In this document: in pieces, positions 1 to 5,825 of the stretch
Position numbering within the stretch: position 1 is the first letter of the stretch
Layout: every line of letters begins with the position of its first letter
DNA from: Kiritimatiellia bacterium
Lineage (GTDB): Bacteria > Verrucomicrobiota > Kiritimatiellia > JAAZAB01
Direction of reading: 5' to 3'
DNA length: 7,569 nucleotides
Assembly (NCBI GenBank): GCA_018400335.1
Contig: JAGYMT010000069.1
Span: 1 to 7,569, forward strand
The notes under the pieces: generated by a model
The model's input: only the letters and a program-made list of their open reading frames with translations
The model's database searches: none
Told to the model about the DNA's origin: nothing
Translations under genes and position numbers: made by a program

Positions 1-462
1 TTGCTGTTTCAAACCAGAATGCAATTCAAGTGGATTGCCAAGAGTTCACTCTTCAGGGTGCCTTTTCTTGGATGGTGCATGTCTCTGGCCAGACATGTCC
101 GTTTGCGGCAGGCCAAACCGTCAAGTGTTTGTAGGGCGTATCAGGAGGCGTCCGCCTGGATTGACGAAGGAATATCCGTGATGTTCTTTCCGGAAGGCAC
201 TCGGAGCACATCGGGCGAAATGCAGGATTTTCACAACGGGGCTTTCAAGCTGGCGCTGAAAAAGAAAGTGGCTGTTCTCCCCATCGCCATCCGCGGCACA
301 TCAACCGCTATGTCAAAGGGTAAATGGCTTTTCAATCCTGGCGGAGCGGTCAGCCTGACGGTGCTACCGGCGCTGGAACCAGATGACTCTTTTGCCGGCG
401 CCCTGGAAATTCTCAAAGAAGCCGCCTGGGCGACAATTCATAACGCCGTGCGCGAATCCTGA
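1..462 (+). CDS. plsC: 1-acyl-sn-glycerol-3-phosphate acyltransferase (PlsC family), 5' end outside window
   Basis: The protein transfers an acyl chain to lysophosphatidic acid (or a related acceptor) at the cytoplasmic membrane, a step of phospholipid synthesis. The visible 153 residues contain acyltransferase block II (KWIAKSSLFRVPFLGW, from residue 10), block III (FFPEGTRS, residues 62-69, the phosphate-binding motif) and block IV (VLPIAIRGT, about residues 92-100). The catalytic NHxxxxD block should lie upstream and is not in the window, so the gene is cut by the window edge. The TTG at position 1 is simply the first in-frame codon and not the real start. The reading frame ends with TGA at 460-462. 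It converges on the glycoside hydrolase gene to its right. The family is clear. The exact acceptor cannot be told, and other PlsC-domain proteins (for example ornithine-lipid acyltransferases) remain possible. Confidence 0.9.
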   Translation: MLFQTRMQFKWIAKSSLFRVPFLGWCMSLARHVRLRQAKPSSVCRAYQEASAWIDEGISVMFFPEGTRSTSGEMQDFHNGAFKLALKKKVAVLPIAIRGTSTAMSKGKWLFNPGGAVSLTVLPALEPDDSFAGALEILKEAAWATIHNAVRES

Positions 463-483
463 ACTGGAAACAGTAACAATCCG

Positions 484-521
484 TGGAAGATTGGAATGAT
501 GGAAGACTGGAATAATGGAAG
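484..521. repeat. 16-bp imperfect tandem repeat (TGGAAGAYTGGAATRA)
   Basis: Two adjacent 16-bp units at 484-499 and 500-515 differ at two positions, and a third partial copy (TGGAAG) begins at 516. The array sits in the spacer between the convergent acyltransferase and glycoside hydrolase genes. It has a TGGAA/TGGAAT internal period and no coding signature. From memory, similar TGGAA-type intergenic arrays occur in several PVC-group and related genomes, but I could not check that here. Confidence 0.7.
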
Positions 522-559
522 CGGGAAAAGGCCGGAGTGGGCAGTTGGCATTATCTATC

Positions 560-595
560 GAGGTTCCTGCAAACCTCCGGTTTTGCAAGAGCCTC
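560..595. terminator. hairpin between convergent genes, possible bidirectional terminator
   Basis: The stem TGCAAACC (568-575) pairs with GGTTTTGCA (579-587) around a TCC loop with a single bulged T. A weaker outer pairing joins GAGG (560-563) to CCTC (592-595). It lies about 100 bp after the acyltransferase stop and 7 bp beyond the glycoside hydrolase stop at 602, the place expected for a shared terminator. There is no clear T-tract on either strand, so it is not a classical intrinsic terminator. Confidence 0.35.
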
Positions 596-601
596 TATCG
601 C

Positions 602-3600
602 TTATTCTCCCCGTTGAACCAGTTTGCCCGCGCCGATCCAACCCTGGGGTTGAGCCGGATACAGCAAGTCCACCTTATTGCCCGCCGTGGAACTGACCGT
701 CAAGGTAAAGGTGTTCCGGCCGTGACGCAATCCCGCCAGCTTCCATCGCCAGGCGGGCCAGGCCAGGGTCCCCATGTCCTGCCCGTTCACGCACAACCAG
801 GCGCTGTCCCTCACCTCTTCCAGCTCCAGCCACCAGTCACCGCCGGCTATTTCTTCCGCCGTAAACGTCTCTGTCCAGCGATAGAGCCCGTCGCCCATGT
901 AATGAGCCAAGCCCATCTCGAGCCAGCCCCGGTCGGAAACCCCGGAAGCGCCCGCGGCATCCAGCACCGGTTGTCCCCGGACCCGGCAGACATCGAACGT
1001 CCCCTCCAGCCATACGGGCACCAGCAGTCCATCCATGGCATTCTCCGCCTCGAACCGGAGTTCCATCGTATGACGGCCCCGTTTCAGGTTTCGGATCGGA
1101 ACCCGTTTTGCGCCACTGCACGGCAACGGGAACACCAGCGGGGCGGAAACCTTGCGGCCATCCCAATACACCTGGAAGGTCCCGCGCGCGCAACGGGGAT
1201 CCAGCACCAGATCCACCCGTTTCAAGGCGGCCCGGCAATCCACCGTAAAGGCATATCGAAGATCCTTCTCGGCCACCGTGCTTTCCACCGGCACCTTCCC
1301 GGCAAACGTATGACATTGCTCCTGAACCCGGTATTCCTCGAATCTCTGCCAGTACGGTTGCGGATAGGGTCGGTTCTGGGAAGGACATCCTTTCAAGGTG
1401 ATCCGACAACGGTCCAGGCGCCAGACATTTTCCCCCAGCCGCTTGAATACACGGTTTTCCCCGGCCGGCCGGCTCACCTTCACACGCTCTATTTTCTGCG
1501 ACAACGCGCCTCGGGTAAACATGCCGCATCCGCCGCCGGGCACCGTCCAGCGCCAGGCCGATCCAGCCCGCGCGGTTTCTCCATCCGTCAGTCCGGAATC
1601 CGGATTCCAGGCATCGGTCCCCTCATCCGCTAGCGTAAAGATCCGGTCCTGCTCGGAAATATTGACGGCAAACAACCGTTCCGTTCCATCCTCGGCCCGG
1701 AAACGGCGCACATAGCACTCGCGCGCCGCCGGCCCCCCCACGGCGGCCACCGCCGCAAGATTCGTGCGGCACCAGGCCAGGGTCGGCTCCCGTTCGCGCC
1801 GGACTTCGCCGGGAAGGGCGGAAACCGGCGCCAGATTTCCGGAATCATCCAGCATCCGGGCGGGTCCGCCGCCAAACCAGACCACCCGCATACCCGCCGT
1901 GGCCGCTTCCGTCAACTTTCGGAGAACATCCGCCCGGATGAGTCCGCAGGCCGGGACCAGAAGCGTCTTGTACGTGCGGGTCCCGACTTTCCATCCGCTG
2001 TCACAGGGCGCTCCGCCCGCGGCATCCGTCGCATCCAGCATGTGCAATCCGACATGGGCCTGCAATCCCCTCAACAGGATCCGCCAGAGGGAGCGCCGCC
2101 ATTTCTTCATCTCCCGGAAATCCATATCCGGTGCCCAGGTCCAATAGGAAAAGATGTTGTCCAGAATGGCCGTCTCGGCCGTCTCACTACCGCCATCCAT
2201 GATCGCATCGCATTTTTCCAGCCACGCATTCACCGCGCCCGTTCCACGGAAGATGCTCGAACAAGGCCCGTAATCCGGCGGCGCTTCCAGGTTGGTGATG
2301 CCGTCCTGGGTATTCCAGAAACCGTGCGGGAAAAACCGGTCTACGCCGAGCACCTTCTGCCAGGCATAGATCCACCGGGTTTTGCGCGAGGTAATCGTCC
2401 AACCGCCCAACGCCTGGGTTTCGCTCGAACAATACCGCCGGCCGGACTGGCTTTTCAGCGAAGCAATCCTCAGGCTTCCCAGGTTCAGGACGGAATTCTT
2501 CTCATCGCCGACCGCCGGGACAATCACGTCGCAACCAGGCCAGCTCATGGCGTTCATGACCGGCATGACGGAGGCCAGACATCCGACTTCGTGGATGGGA
2601 TCGTCTTCCGGGGAGAAATGGCCCACCAGATGCAGGTTGTTCCGGTCGCACCAGTCCCGATAGGGATGGATAAAATTAGCAAGAAACTTTTCGGACACCC
2701 AGCGACGGTAGTCCAGCCGGGTTTTCACGGTTTCATCGTTCGCGGGATTGCCGAATAACTGATACAGCCGATCTTTTAAATCATAGCCGAACTGCGTCCG
2801 GAAGCTAAGGAACAGATCGCGGGTATAGGGTGTGCCTCCATACGGCTTCGCCTCGTCGGTAAAAATGCCTGGAACCGTTTTTCCGAAATGTTCGCCCAAC
2901 GCACCGGCGTAGGGATCCAGGCCGAAGCGTTGATAAAGGTCAAAACTTTCCCGGTTCAACAGGTCCGGAAGACTTCCCCAGGGCCCGTCGTCCTCGCCCA
3001 CCAACGTTTCCAGAATGGCGGCAAGACGGTAGCCCCGCGGAATCGACGGAACGTTCATGGCGTAAAACATGCGTAACGCCGAACCGCGCGGACAGGGATA
3101 CAAGGGCGTTTCCTCGTAGTAATACCGGCTGTCCCATTCCACAGCGAACCAATCGGTTCGCACCGGCCCCACGGAAGCCGTCAAATCCCGGGCTGGATTC
3201 GAGCCTGATGAAGGAACCAACCCGGCCCAGACCACCCGGTCACGGGAGATTTTCCAAAGGTCCCCGGGCTTGACCGTTTCCGGTTTTTCCACCCAGCGGA
3301 AAGCCCGTGCGCGCAGGTCCGGACGTTCCGCCATAACCAGACCGCCGGCCGCGCCGCTGGGAAACGGATCCTCGTCATACAACCACAGCTTCATCCCCAG
3401 CGAGGCTGCCTCCTCCACCAGCGTACGGATCATGGAAAACCACTCGTCACTGGCAAAGGGCACCAGATTGCCCGCCCGGGAATGCATCGTCAACGACCGG
3501 ATGCCTCCATCATGGCACCGGTGCATGAAGGCGATCCTTTCAGAAACCGAAGAAGCATCGCAAAACATCCAAAAGGGAAACAAACCACCCGGAACCCGAT

Positions 3601-3613
3601 CCACAGGAGCCAT
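602..3613 (-). CDS. GH106-like glycoside hydrolase (alpha-L-rhamnosidase type), cytoplasmic
   Basis: This is a large glycosidase of about 1003 residues, likely acting on a plant- or algae-derived oligosaccharide. The N-terminal half has the TIM-barrel signatures of GH106-like enzymes: MHSRAG (43-48), WLYDEDPFPSG (77-87), IFTDE (250-254, acidic pair), GHFSPEDD (331-338), SSETQALGGW (396-405) and FFPHGFW (427-433). A middle domain (TLLVPACGLIRADVLR, then GMRVVWFGGG) resembles the region that follows the barrel in this group. The last ~100 residues form a GH2-like sugar-binding sandwich (WLCVNG at 939-944, then a GxN turn). I chose the ATG at 3613 because AAGGA precedes it by about 10 bases on the minus strand. 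An in-frame TTG at 3649 would add 12 residues without a better ribosome site. No signal peptide or membrane segment is seen, so the substrate is probably imported first. No transporter or carbohydrate neighbour is present. The fold group is well supported; exact substrate and CAZy family are inferred. Confidence 0.75.
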   Translation of the reverse strand: MAPVDRVPGGLFPFWMFCDASSVSERIAFMHRCHDGGIRSLTMHSRAGNLVPFASDEWFSMIRTLVEEAASLGMKLWLYDEDPFPSGAAGGLVMAERPDLRARAFRWVEKPETVKPGDLWKISRDRVVWAGLVPSSGSNPARDLTASVGPVRTDWFAVEWDSRYYYEETPLYPCPRGSALRMFYAMNVPSIPRGYRLAAILETLVGEDDGPWGSLPDLLNRESFDLYQRFGLDPYAGALGEHFGKTVPGIFTDEAKPYGGTPYTRDLFLSFRTQFGYDLKDRLYQLFGNPANDETVKTRLDYRRWVSEKFLANFIHPYRDWCDRNNLHLVGHFSPEDDPIHEVGCLASVMPVMNAMSWPGCDVIVPAVGDEKNSVLNLGSLRIASLKSQSGRRYCSSETQALGGWTITSRKTRWIYAWQKVLGVDRFFPHGFWNTQDGITNLEAPPDYGPCSSIFRGTGAVNAWLEKCDAIMDGGSETAETAILDNIFSYWTWAPDMDFREMKKWRRSLWRILLRGLQAHVGLHMLDATDAAGGAPCDSGWKVGTRTYKTLLVPACGLIRADVLRKLTEAATAGMRVVWFGGGPARMLDDSGNLAPVSALPGEVRREREPTLAWCRTNLAAVAAVGGPAARECYVRRFRAEDGTERLFAVNISEQDRIFTLADEGTDAWNPDSGLTDGETARAGSAWRWTVPGGGCGMFTRGALSQKIERVKVSRPAGENRVFKRLGENVWRLDRCRITLKGCPSQNRPYPQPYWQRFEEYRVQEQCHTFAGKVPVESTVAEKDLRYAFTVDCRAALKRVDLVLDPRCARGTFQVYWDGRKVSAPLVFPLPCSGAKRVPIRNLKRGRHTMELRFEAENAMDGLLVPVWLEGTFDVCRVRGQPVLDAAGASGVSDRGWLEMGLAHYMGDGLYRWTETFTAEEIAGGDWWLELEEVRDSAWLCVNGQDMGTLAWPAWRWKLAGLRHGRNTFTLTVSSTAGNKVDLLYPAQPQGWIGAGKLVQRGE

Positions 3614-3657
3614 TGTTATTTTTCCTTTCCAGGAAGAGGGGAAGCCCAAAATCCTCT

Positions 3658-3663
3658 TTTATA
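3658..3663 (-). promoter_or_regulatory. candidate -10 element for the glycoside hydrolase gene
   Basis: On the minus strand TATAAA lies 45 bp upstream of the ATG at 3613, next to an A-rich run (AAGAAAAAATTC). No good -35 hexamer is found at 16-18 bp, so only the -10 is proposed. The AAGAGGATT motif directly downstream (3650-3658) matches the core of the inverted repeat at 3746-3784, so a regulator bound there would cover this promoter. Confidence 0.25.
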
Positions 3664-3745
3664 GAATTTTTTCTTACCCAACCACCAGAATTATGCCAGA
3701 ACACCACGAAGGAATCAGATGGAATATGGTCTCTTCATGATACCA

Positions 3746-3784
3746 ATCCTCTTCATTTCGCACTATTTTCGAAATGAAGAGGAT
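3746..3784. promoter_or_regulatory. perfect 15-bp inverted repeat upstream of the glycoside hydrolase, candidate operator
   Basis: ATCCTCTTCATTTCG (3746-3760) is the exact reverse complement of 3770-3784, separated by a 9-base AT-rich spacer (CACTATTTT). It lies 133 bp upstream of the chosen glycoside hydrolase start. Partial copies of the arm occur nearby: CTCTTCAT at 3731-3738, AATCCTCTT at 3650-3658 (over the candidate -10) and AATCCTC at 3843-3849. There is no T-tract after the stem, which argues against a terminator. A dimeric regulator site is the favoured reading. An mRNA hairpin or the end of a small mobile element are alternatives. Confidence 0.55.
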
Positions 3785-3963
3785 ACAAACGAAAAACATC
3801 ATATCCCCACAAAGACGGATTCCATAATTGTCAAAAACAGACAATCCTCCATGATCATCAGCGATAATCCATCCCGCGCACGAGTAGCTATTGCAACACT
3901 TTGACAGATTGAAAAGGTCATGCGAGTAGCTAAGCTCTTCAGTTGCAAAACCGAAGGAGAGCT
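3785..3963. other. intergenic stretch with small repeats, no gene seen
   Basis: This stretch separates the glycoside hydrolase upstream region from the transposase remnant. It holds a short inverted repeat, ATTGTC (3827-3832) with GACAAT (3840-3845), and the palindrome TGATCA within 3853-3860. It also holds a 10-bp direct repeat described separately, and an AAGGAG ribosome site just before the ATG at 3964. Open frames here show no recognisable protein. Confidence 0.5.
3881..3932 (+). repeat. 10-bp direct repeat CGAGTAGCTA (two copies)
   Basis: Exact copies lie at 3881-3890 and 3923-3932. Each is followed by a TTGCAA-AC motif (TTGCAACAC at 3891-3899, TTGCAAAAC at 3943-3951). The GCAACA block following the first copy resembles sequence at IS30-family ends as I recall them, so this could be the left edge of the IS remnant. 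That link is inference. Confidence 0.5.
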
Positions 3964-3994
3964 ATGGCTTACAAACGCATGACCGAAGGAGAGC
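3950..3994 (+). repeat. 13-bp direct repeat ACCGAAGGAGAGC (two copies)
   Basis: Exact copies lie at 3950-3962 and 3982-3994. The first supplies the Shine-Dalgarno sequence AAGGAG for the ATG at 3964. The second lies inside that frame and encodes TEGER. A 13-bp exact match 32 bp apart is unlikely by chance and suggests a local duplication. Confidence 0.65.
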
Positions 3995-4095
3995 GTAGAC
4001 TGATTTACCGCTGGATACAAGAGAAAATCAAGAAGCAGAGAAAATCAAGAAGCACGGGATTGGCCGCGCCCCTGTGCTACGCAACGTCAACCTGA
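3964..4095 (+). pseudogene. IS30-family transposase remnant (N-terminus only)
   Basis: From the ATG at 3964 the frame reads MAYKRMTEGERRLIYRW, which matches the start of IS30-like transposases (an 'LTxEERxxIY' helix leading into the DNA-binding helix-turn-helix). A strong ribosome site (GAAGGAGAGCT) precedes it. Homology stops after about 20-25 residues: the rest of the HTH and the entire DDE catalytic domain are missing. The frame then runs through a 17-bp tandem duplication and stops at TGA 4093-4095, overlapping the start of the ABC fragment by 22 bp. It cannot make an active transposase. The family call rests on a short match and memory of the family, so another HTH protein is possible. 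Confidence 0.55.
4021..4054 (+). repeat. perfect 17-bp tandem duplication
   Basis: The unit GAGAAAATCAAGAAGCA occurs at 4021-4037 and again, immediately adjacent and identical, at 4038-4054. Seventeen is not a multiple of three, so the duplication shifts the frame. With one copy removed, the transposase frame from 3964 runs directly into the ABC ATPase frame (through KKHGIGRAPVLRNV). The duplication is therefore what separates the two frames today. Confidence 0.85.
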
Positions 4096-4787
4096 CGATC
4101 CCGCCCTGCCGCAGCATAGCGTTGGTCGGCCGTAGCGGTAGCGGAAAATCCACCATGGCCAACCTGATATTGCGCTTCTACGATCCTGTAGAAGGCGCAA
4201 TCCTGCTCGACGGCCATGACATCCGCGGTCTGCCGGTGCGGGAATATCGAGCCGGTTTCGGTGTGGTGTTGCAGGATCCCTTCCTGTTCGACATGACCAT
4301 AGAAGAGAATCTGCGCGTAGTGCGTCCCGATGTCGGGGAGGCAGAAATGATCGAAGTGCTACGTCAGGCCGGGGCTTGGGAATTTGTCAAATGCCTGCCC
4401 GGCGGGCTCCTTTACAGGGTGGGTGAAGGCGGCACCCGTCTCTCCGGCGGTCAGCGCCAACGCCTGGCTCTGGCCCGCTGCCTCCTCACTCGCAGCCACT
4501 TCGTCATCCTTGACGAAGCCACCTCAGCGCTGGACCCCGAGACAGAACAAAATGTGCAGACGGGCATCGACGCGCTGTGCCGCGGCCGGACACTCATCGT
4601 GGTCGCGCACCGGCTGAGCACGATCCGCCACGCCCACCACATCGTGGTTATGGACGCGGGACGAGTTGTGGAACAGGGTTCTTACGATGAACTGCTGGCG
4701 CACTCCGGTCTCTTCTCCCGGCTACATACCATCGCCGTTTCCACCAGCACTCGCCGTCTCAAGCTCGATGAAGCGGGATTTGCATAA
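4074..4787 (+). CDS. ABC exporter ATP-binding domain, 5'-truncated (no membrane domain)
   Basis: This is the nucleotide-binding domain of an MsbA/MdlB-type ABC exporter, which would hydrolyse ATP to drive transport across the inner membrane. All ATPase motifs are present, numbered from GTG 4074: Walker A GRSGSGKST (19-27), Q-loop VLQDPF (Q67), signature LSGGQ (123-127), Walker B VILDE (144-148, catalytic E148), D-loop SALD (151-154) and switch histidine AHR (H179). The ~330-residue transmembrane domain and the aromatic A-loop that should precede Walker A are missing. The frame is open upstream only to a TAG at 3996-3998, and homology begins near GRAPVLRNVNL (about 4062). GTG 4074 has no ribosome site and is only a formal start. 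The gene therefore looks decapitated by rearrangement with the IS30-like remnant. One oddity is C12, where PPG is usual. The intact motifs suggest recent truncation. Soluble use of the ATPase is unlikely. Confidence 0.85.
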   Translation: MLRNVNLTIPPCRSIALVGRSGSGKSTMANLILRFYDPVEGAILLDGHDIRGLPVREYRAGFGVVLQDPFLFDMTIEENLRVVRPDVGEAEMIEVLRQAGAWEFVKCLPGGLLYRVGEGGTRLSGGQRQRLALARCLLTRSHFVILDEATSALDPETEQNVQTGIDALCRGRTLIVVAHRLSTIRHAHHIVVMDAGRVVEQGSYDELLAHSGLFSRLHTIAVSTSTRRLKLDEAGFA

Positions 4788-4798
4788 AACACGTGGTG

Positions 4799-4812
4799 GC
4801 CGAGTATTCGGC
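4799..4812 (+). terminator. small hairpin after the ABC fragment
   Basis: GCCGA (4799-4803) pairs with TCGGC (4808-4812) around GTAT, 11 bp after the ABC stop and between the two convergent fragments. It is followed by ATAAAAATT rather than a T-tract. It could be a weak terminator for the former ABC operon. Confidence 0.25.
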
Positions 4813-4828
4813 ATAAAAATTGAGACGA

Positions 4829-5035
4829 TCAACGCGCCTGACTTTCTAATTCTGTGCGCGGAAGTCCATCACACAATTTCTCCACGATGCGCTTCTGAAG
4901 GCTCTTCGGTGCCAGTACCTTCACGTCTGGCATCCAGGATAGAATCCACCGCACCAGTTCCTTGCGTCCAGTAGTTTTCAGCCGCATCTCCACGCGGCCG
5001 TCCGGGCGCGTTCCGAACTCCTGCGATGGTTTATC
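4829..5035 (-). pseudogene. WYL-domain transcriptional regulator remnant (C-terminal WCX part)
   Basis: Reading the minus strand, the frame ending at TGA 4831-4829 gives KPSQEFGTRPDGRVEMRLK, then RKELVRWILSWMPDVKVLAP and finally LQKRIVEKLCDGL. This is the C-terminal extension typical of YafY/PafC-like WYL regulators, with the conserved 'ELxRWILSWxPDxxVLxP' stretch. The HTH domain and the WYL motif itself are absent. Homology ends around 5030-5035 and no start codon opens the piece. Its natural 3' end faces the ABC fragment, with 41 bp between the stops. About 65 codons remain. Such regulators often bind ligands and control neighbouring, sometimes defence-related, genes. Here nothing functional can be made. 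Confidence 0.7.
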
Positions 5036-5055
5036 ACAAATGTTGCTATTTGCGC

Positions 5056-5083
5056 TTGTATGCGCATGCCAGCGTTGTATACT
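5056..5083 (+). promoter_or_regulatory. candidate promoter for marC
   Basis: TATACT (5078-5083, one mismatch to TATAAT) lies 16 bp after TTGTAT (5056-5061, a poor -35), about 38 bp upstream of the marC ATG. The region is repetitive: TTGTAT occurs at 5056 and 5075 in related contexts, and TGTTGC (5041-5046) is inverted as GCAACA (5085-5090), so an operator is possible. No experimental-quality match exists. Confidence 0.3.
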
Positions 5084-5121
5084 CGCAACACTTGGGATAA
5101 AACTCTATTCGATGAATAGAC

Positions 5122-5733
5122 ATGAATGAACTGGCAACAATCGGGATCAACGGGCTGTACCTTCTCGCGCTCATCAATCCTATCAGCAAGGTGTCAATCC
5201 TTCTCACATTTGCTCCTCCCTATCGCGACAATCAGTTTCTGGCCCTAACTACAAAATCCACCATAGTGGCAGGTGGCATTCTGCTCGGCGCGATGATAGT
5301 GGGCGATTTTCTCCTGCGATCCGTCTTTCGCGTCGACCTGTACTCCCTCCGCATAGCTGGTGGGGTTGTGGTCTTTTGGATGGGACTGAATGCTCTGCGT
5401 CGTGGTGTGTTCTTCGAGCATGATTCGCACGCCGAGATTCAGGACATCGCACTTGTTCCTCTTGCATGTCCCATGATTGCCGGTCCGGCGACCATTGCCG
5501 GATGCATCGCCCTGCGAGCGCAGGAGGGAATCCTGATCTCCGCAATAGCGATGGTGGTGGCAATCAGCGTCAACCACATTGTTATGCTCATGTCCCAATC
5601 CATTGGGCGCTTGTTGGGGCGATTTAATATTATGGGCGCACTTATTCGGATAACGGGACTTATTGTGATGACCATAGGAACGCAGATGGCGCTCGATGGC
5701 CTTTCGTCATGGATCGCTGACAGGCATCTGTAG
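5122..5733 (+). CDS. MarC-family integral membrane protein (UPF0056)
   Basis: This is a complete 203-residue, very hydrophobic protein with about six membrane segments (roughly 5-28, 46-66, 74-92, 108-130, 136-157 and 174-193). Family marks are the early NPxxK turn (INPISK, 18-23), RIAGGVVVFWMGLNAL (77-92), the repeat-like VPLACPMIAGPATI (112-125) and RITGLIVMTIGTQMALDGL near the end. Length fits the family (about 200-220). MarC proteins sit in the inner membrane. Their function is unresolved, and the old multiple-antibiotic-resistance link was not upheld. The start is the first Met that puts the NP motif at the usual distance. It has no good Shine-Dalgarno sequence, and a 5-codon frame beginning at 5112 overlaps the start. 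It is followed after 92 bp by the URO-D-family gene on the same strand, with a hairpin between them. Confidence 0.9.
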   Translation: MNELATIGINGLYLLALINPISKVSILLTFAPPYRDNQFLALTTKSTIVAGGILLGAMIVGDFLLRSVFRVDLYSLRIAGGVVVFWMGLNALRRGVFFEHDSHAEIQDIALVPLACPMIAGPATIAGCIALRAQEGILISAIAMVVAISVNHIVMLMSQSIGRLLGRFNIMGALIRITGLIVMTIGTQMALDGLSSWIADRHL

Positions 5734-5752
5734 GAGCAAGATCATCGAACCA

Positions 5753-5789
5753 GCAAATACTCGGTACGGCTTCGTTGCCCGAGATTTGC
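5753..5789 (+). other. strong hairpin between marC and the URO-D-family gene
   Basis: GCAAATACTCGG (5753-5764) pairs with CCGAGATTTGC (5779-5789): 11 base pairs and one bulged A, with a 14-base loop that can form an extra ACG/CGT pairing (5766-5768 with 5773-5775). It begins 20 bp after the marC stop and ends 37 bp before the next start. No T-tract follows. It may terminate or protect the marC transcript, or lie in the leader of the downstream gene. Confidence 0.6.
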
Positions 5790-5825
5790 GACGTTCGGCA
5801 GGAAATCAAGCTGAGAGGGAAGTGA

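Noticed and set aside
515..1633. A 372-residue open frame on the + strand inside the glycoside hydrolase gene
   Set aside because: It is antisense to a strong coding gene of high GC, rich in Pro, Arg, His and Gln, and shows no family motif. It is a shadow frame.
2042..2758. A 238-residue + strand frame opposite the glycoside hydrolase
   Set aside because: It lies wholly within the real gene on the other strand, has atypical composition, and has no ribosome site or domain.
3719..3904. A short + strand ORF (61 codons) spanning the inverted repeat
   Set aside because: Its sequence is dictated by the palindrome. It has no ribosome site and no recognisable product.
3899..3928. TTGACA at 3901-region as a promoter for the transposase remnant
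   Set aside because: A TTGACA hexamer is present, but no acceptable -10 lies at 16-18 bp downstream, so it was not listed as a promoter.
3881..4054. CRISPR-like array from the repeated units
   Set aside because: The repeats are of three different sequences and lengths, with two copies each and no regular spacers.
5245..5598. Minus-strand frames opposite marC
   Set aside because: They are His/Asn/Arg-rich reverse complements of membrane segments, without homology.
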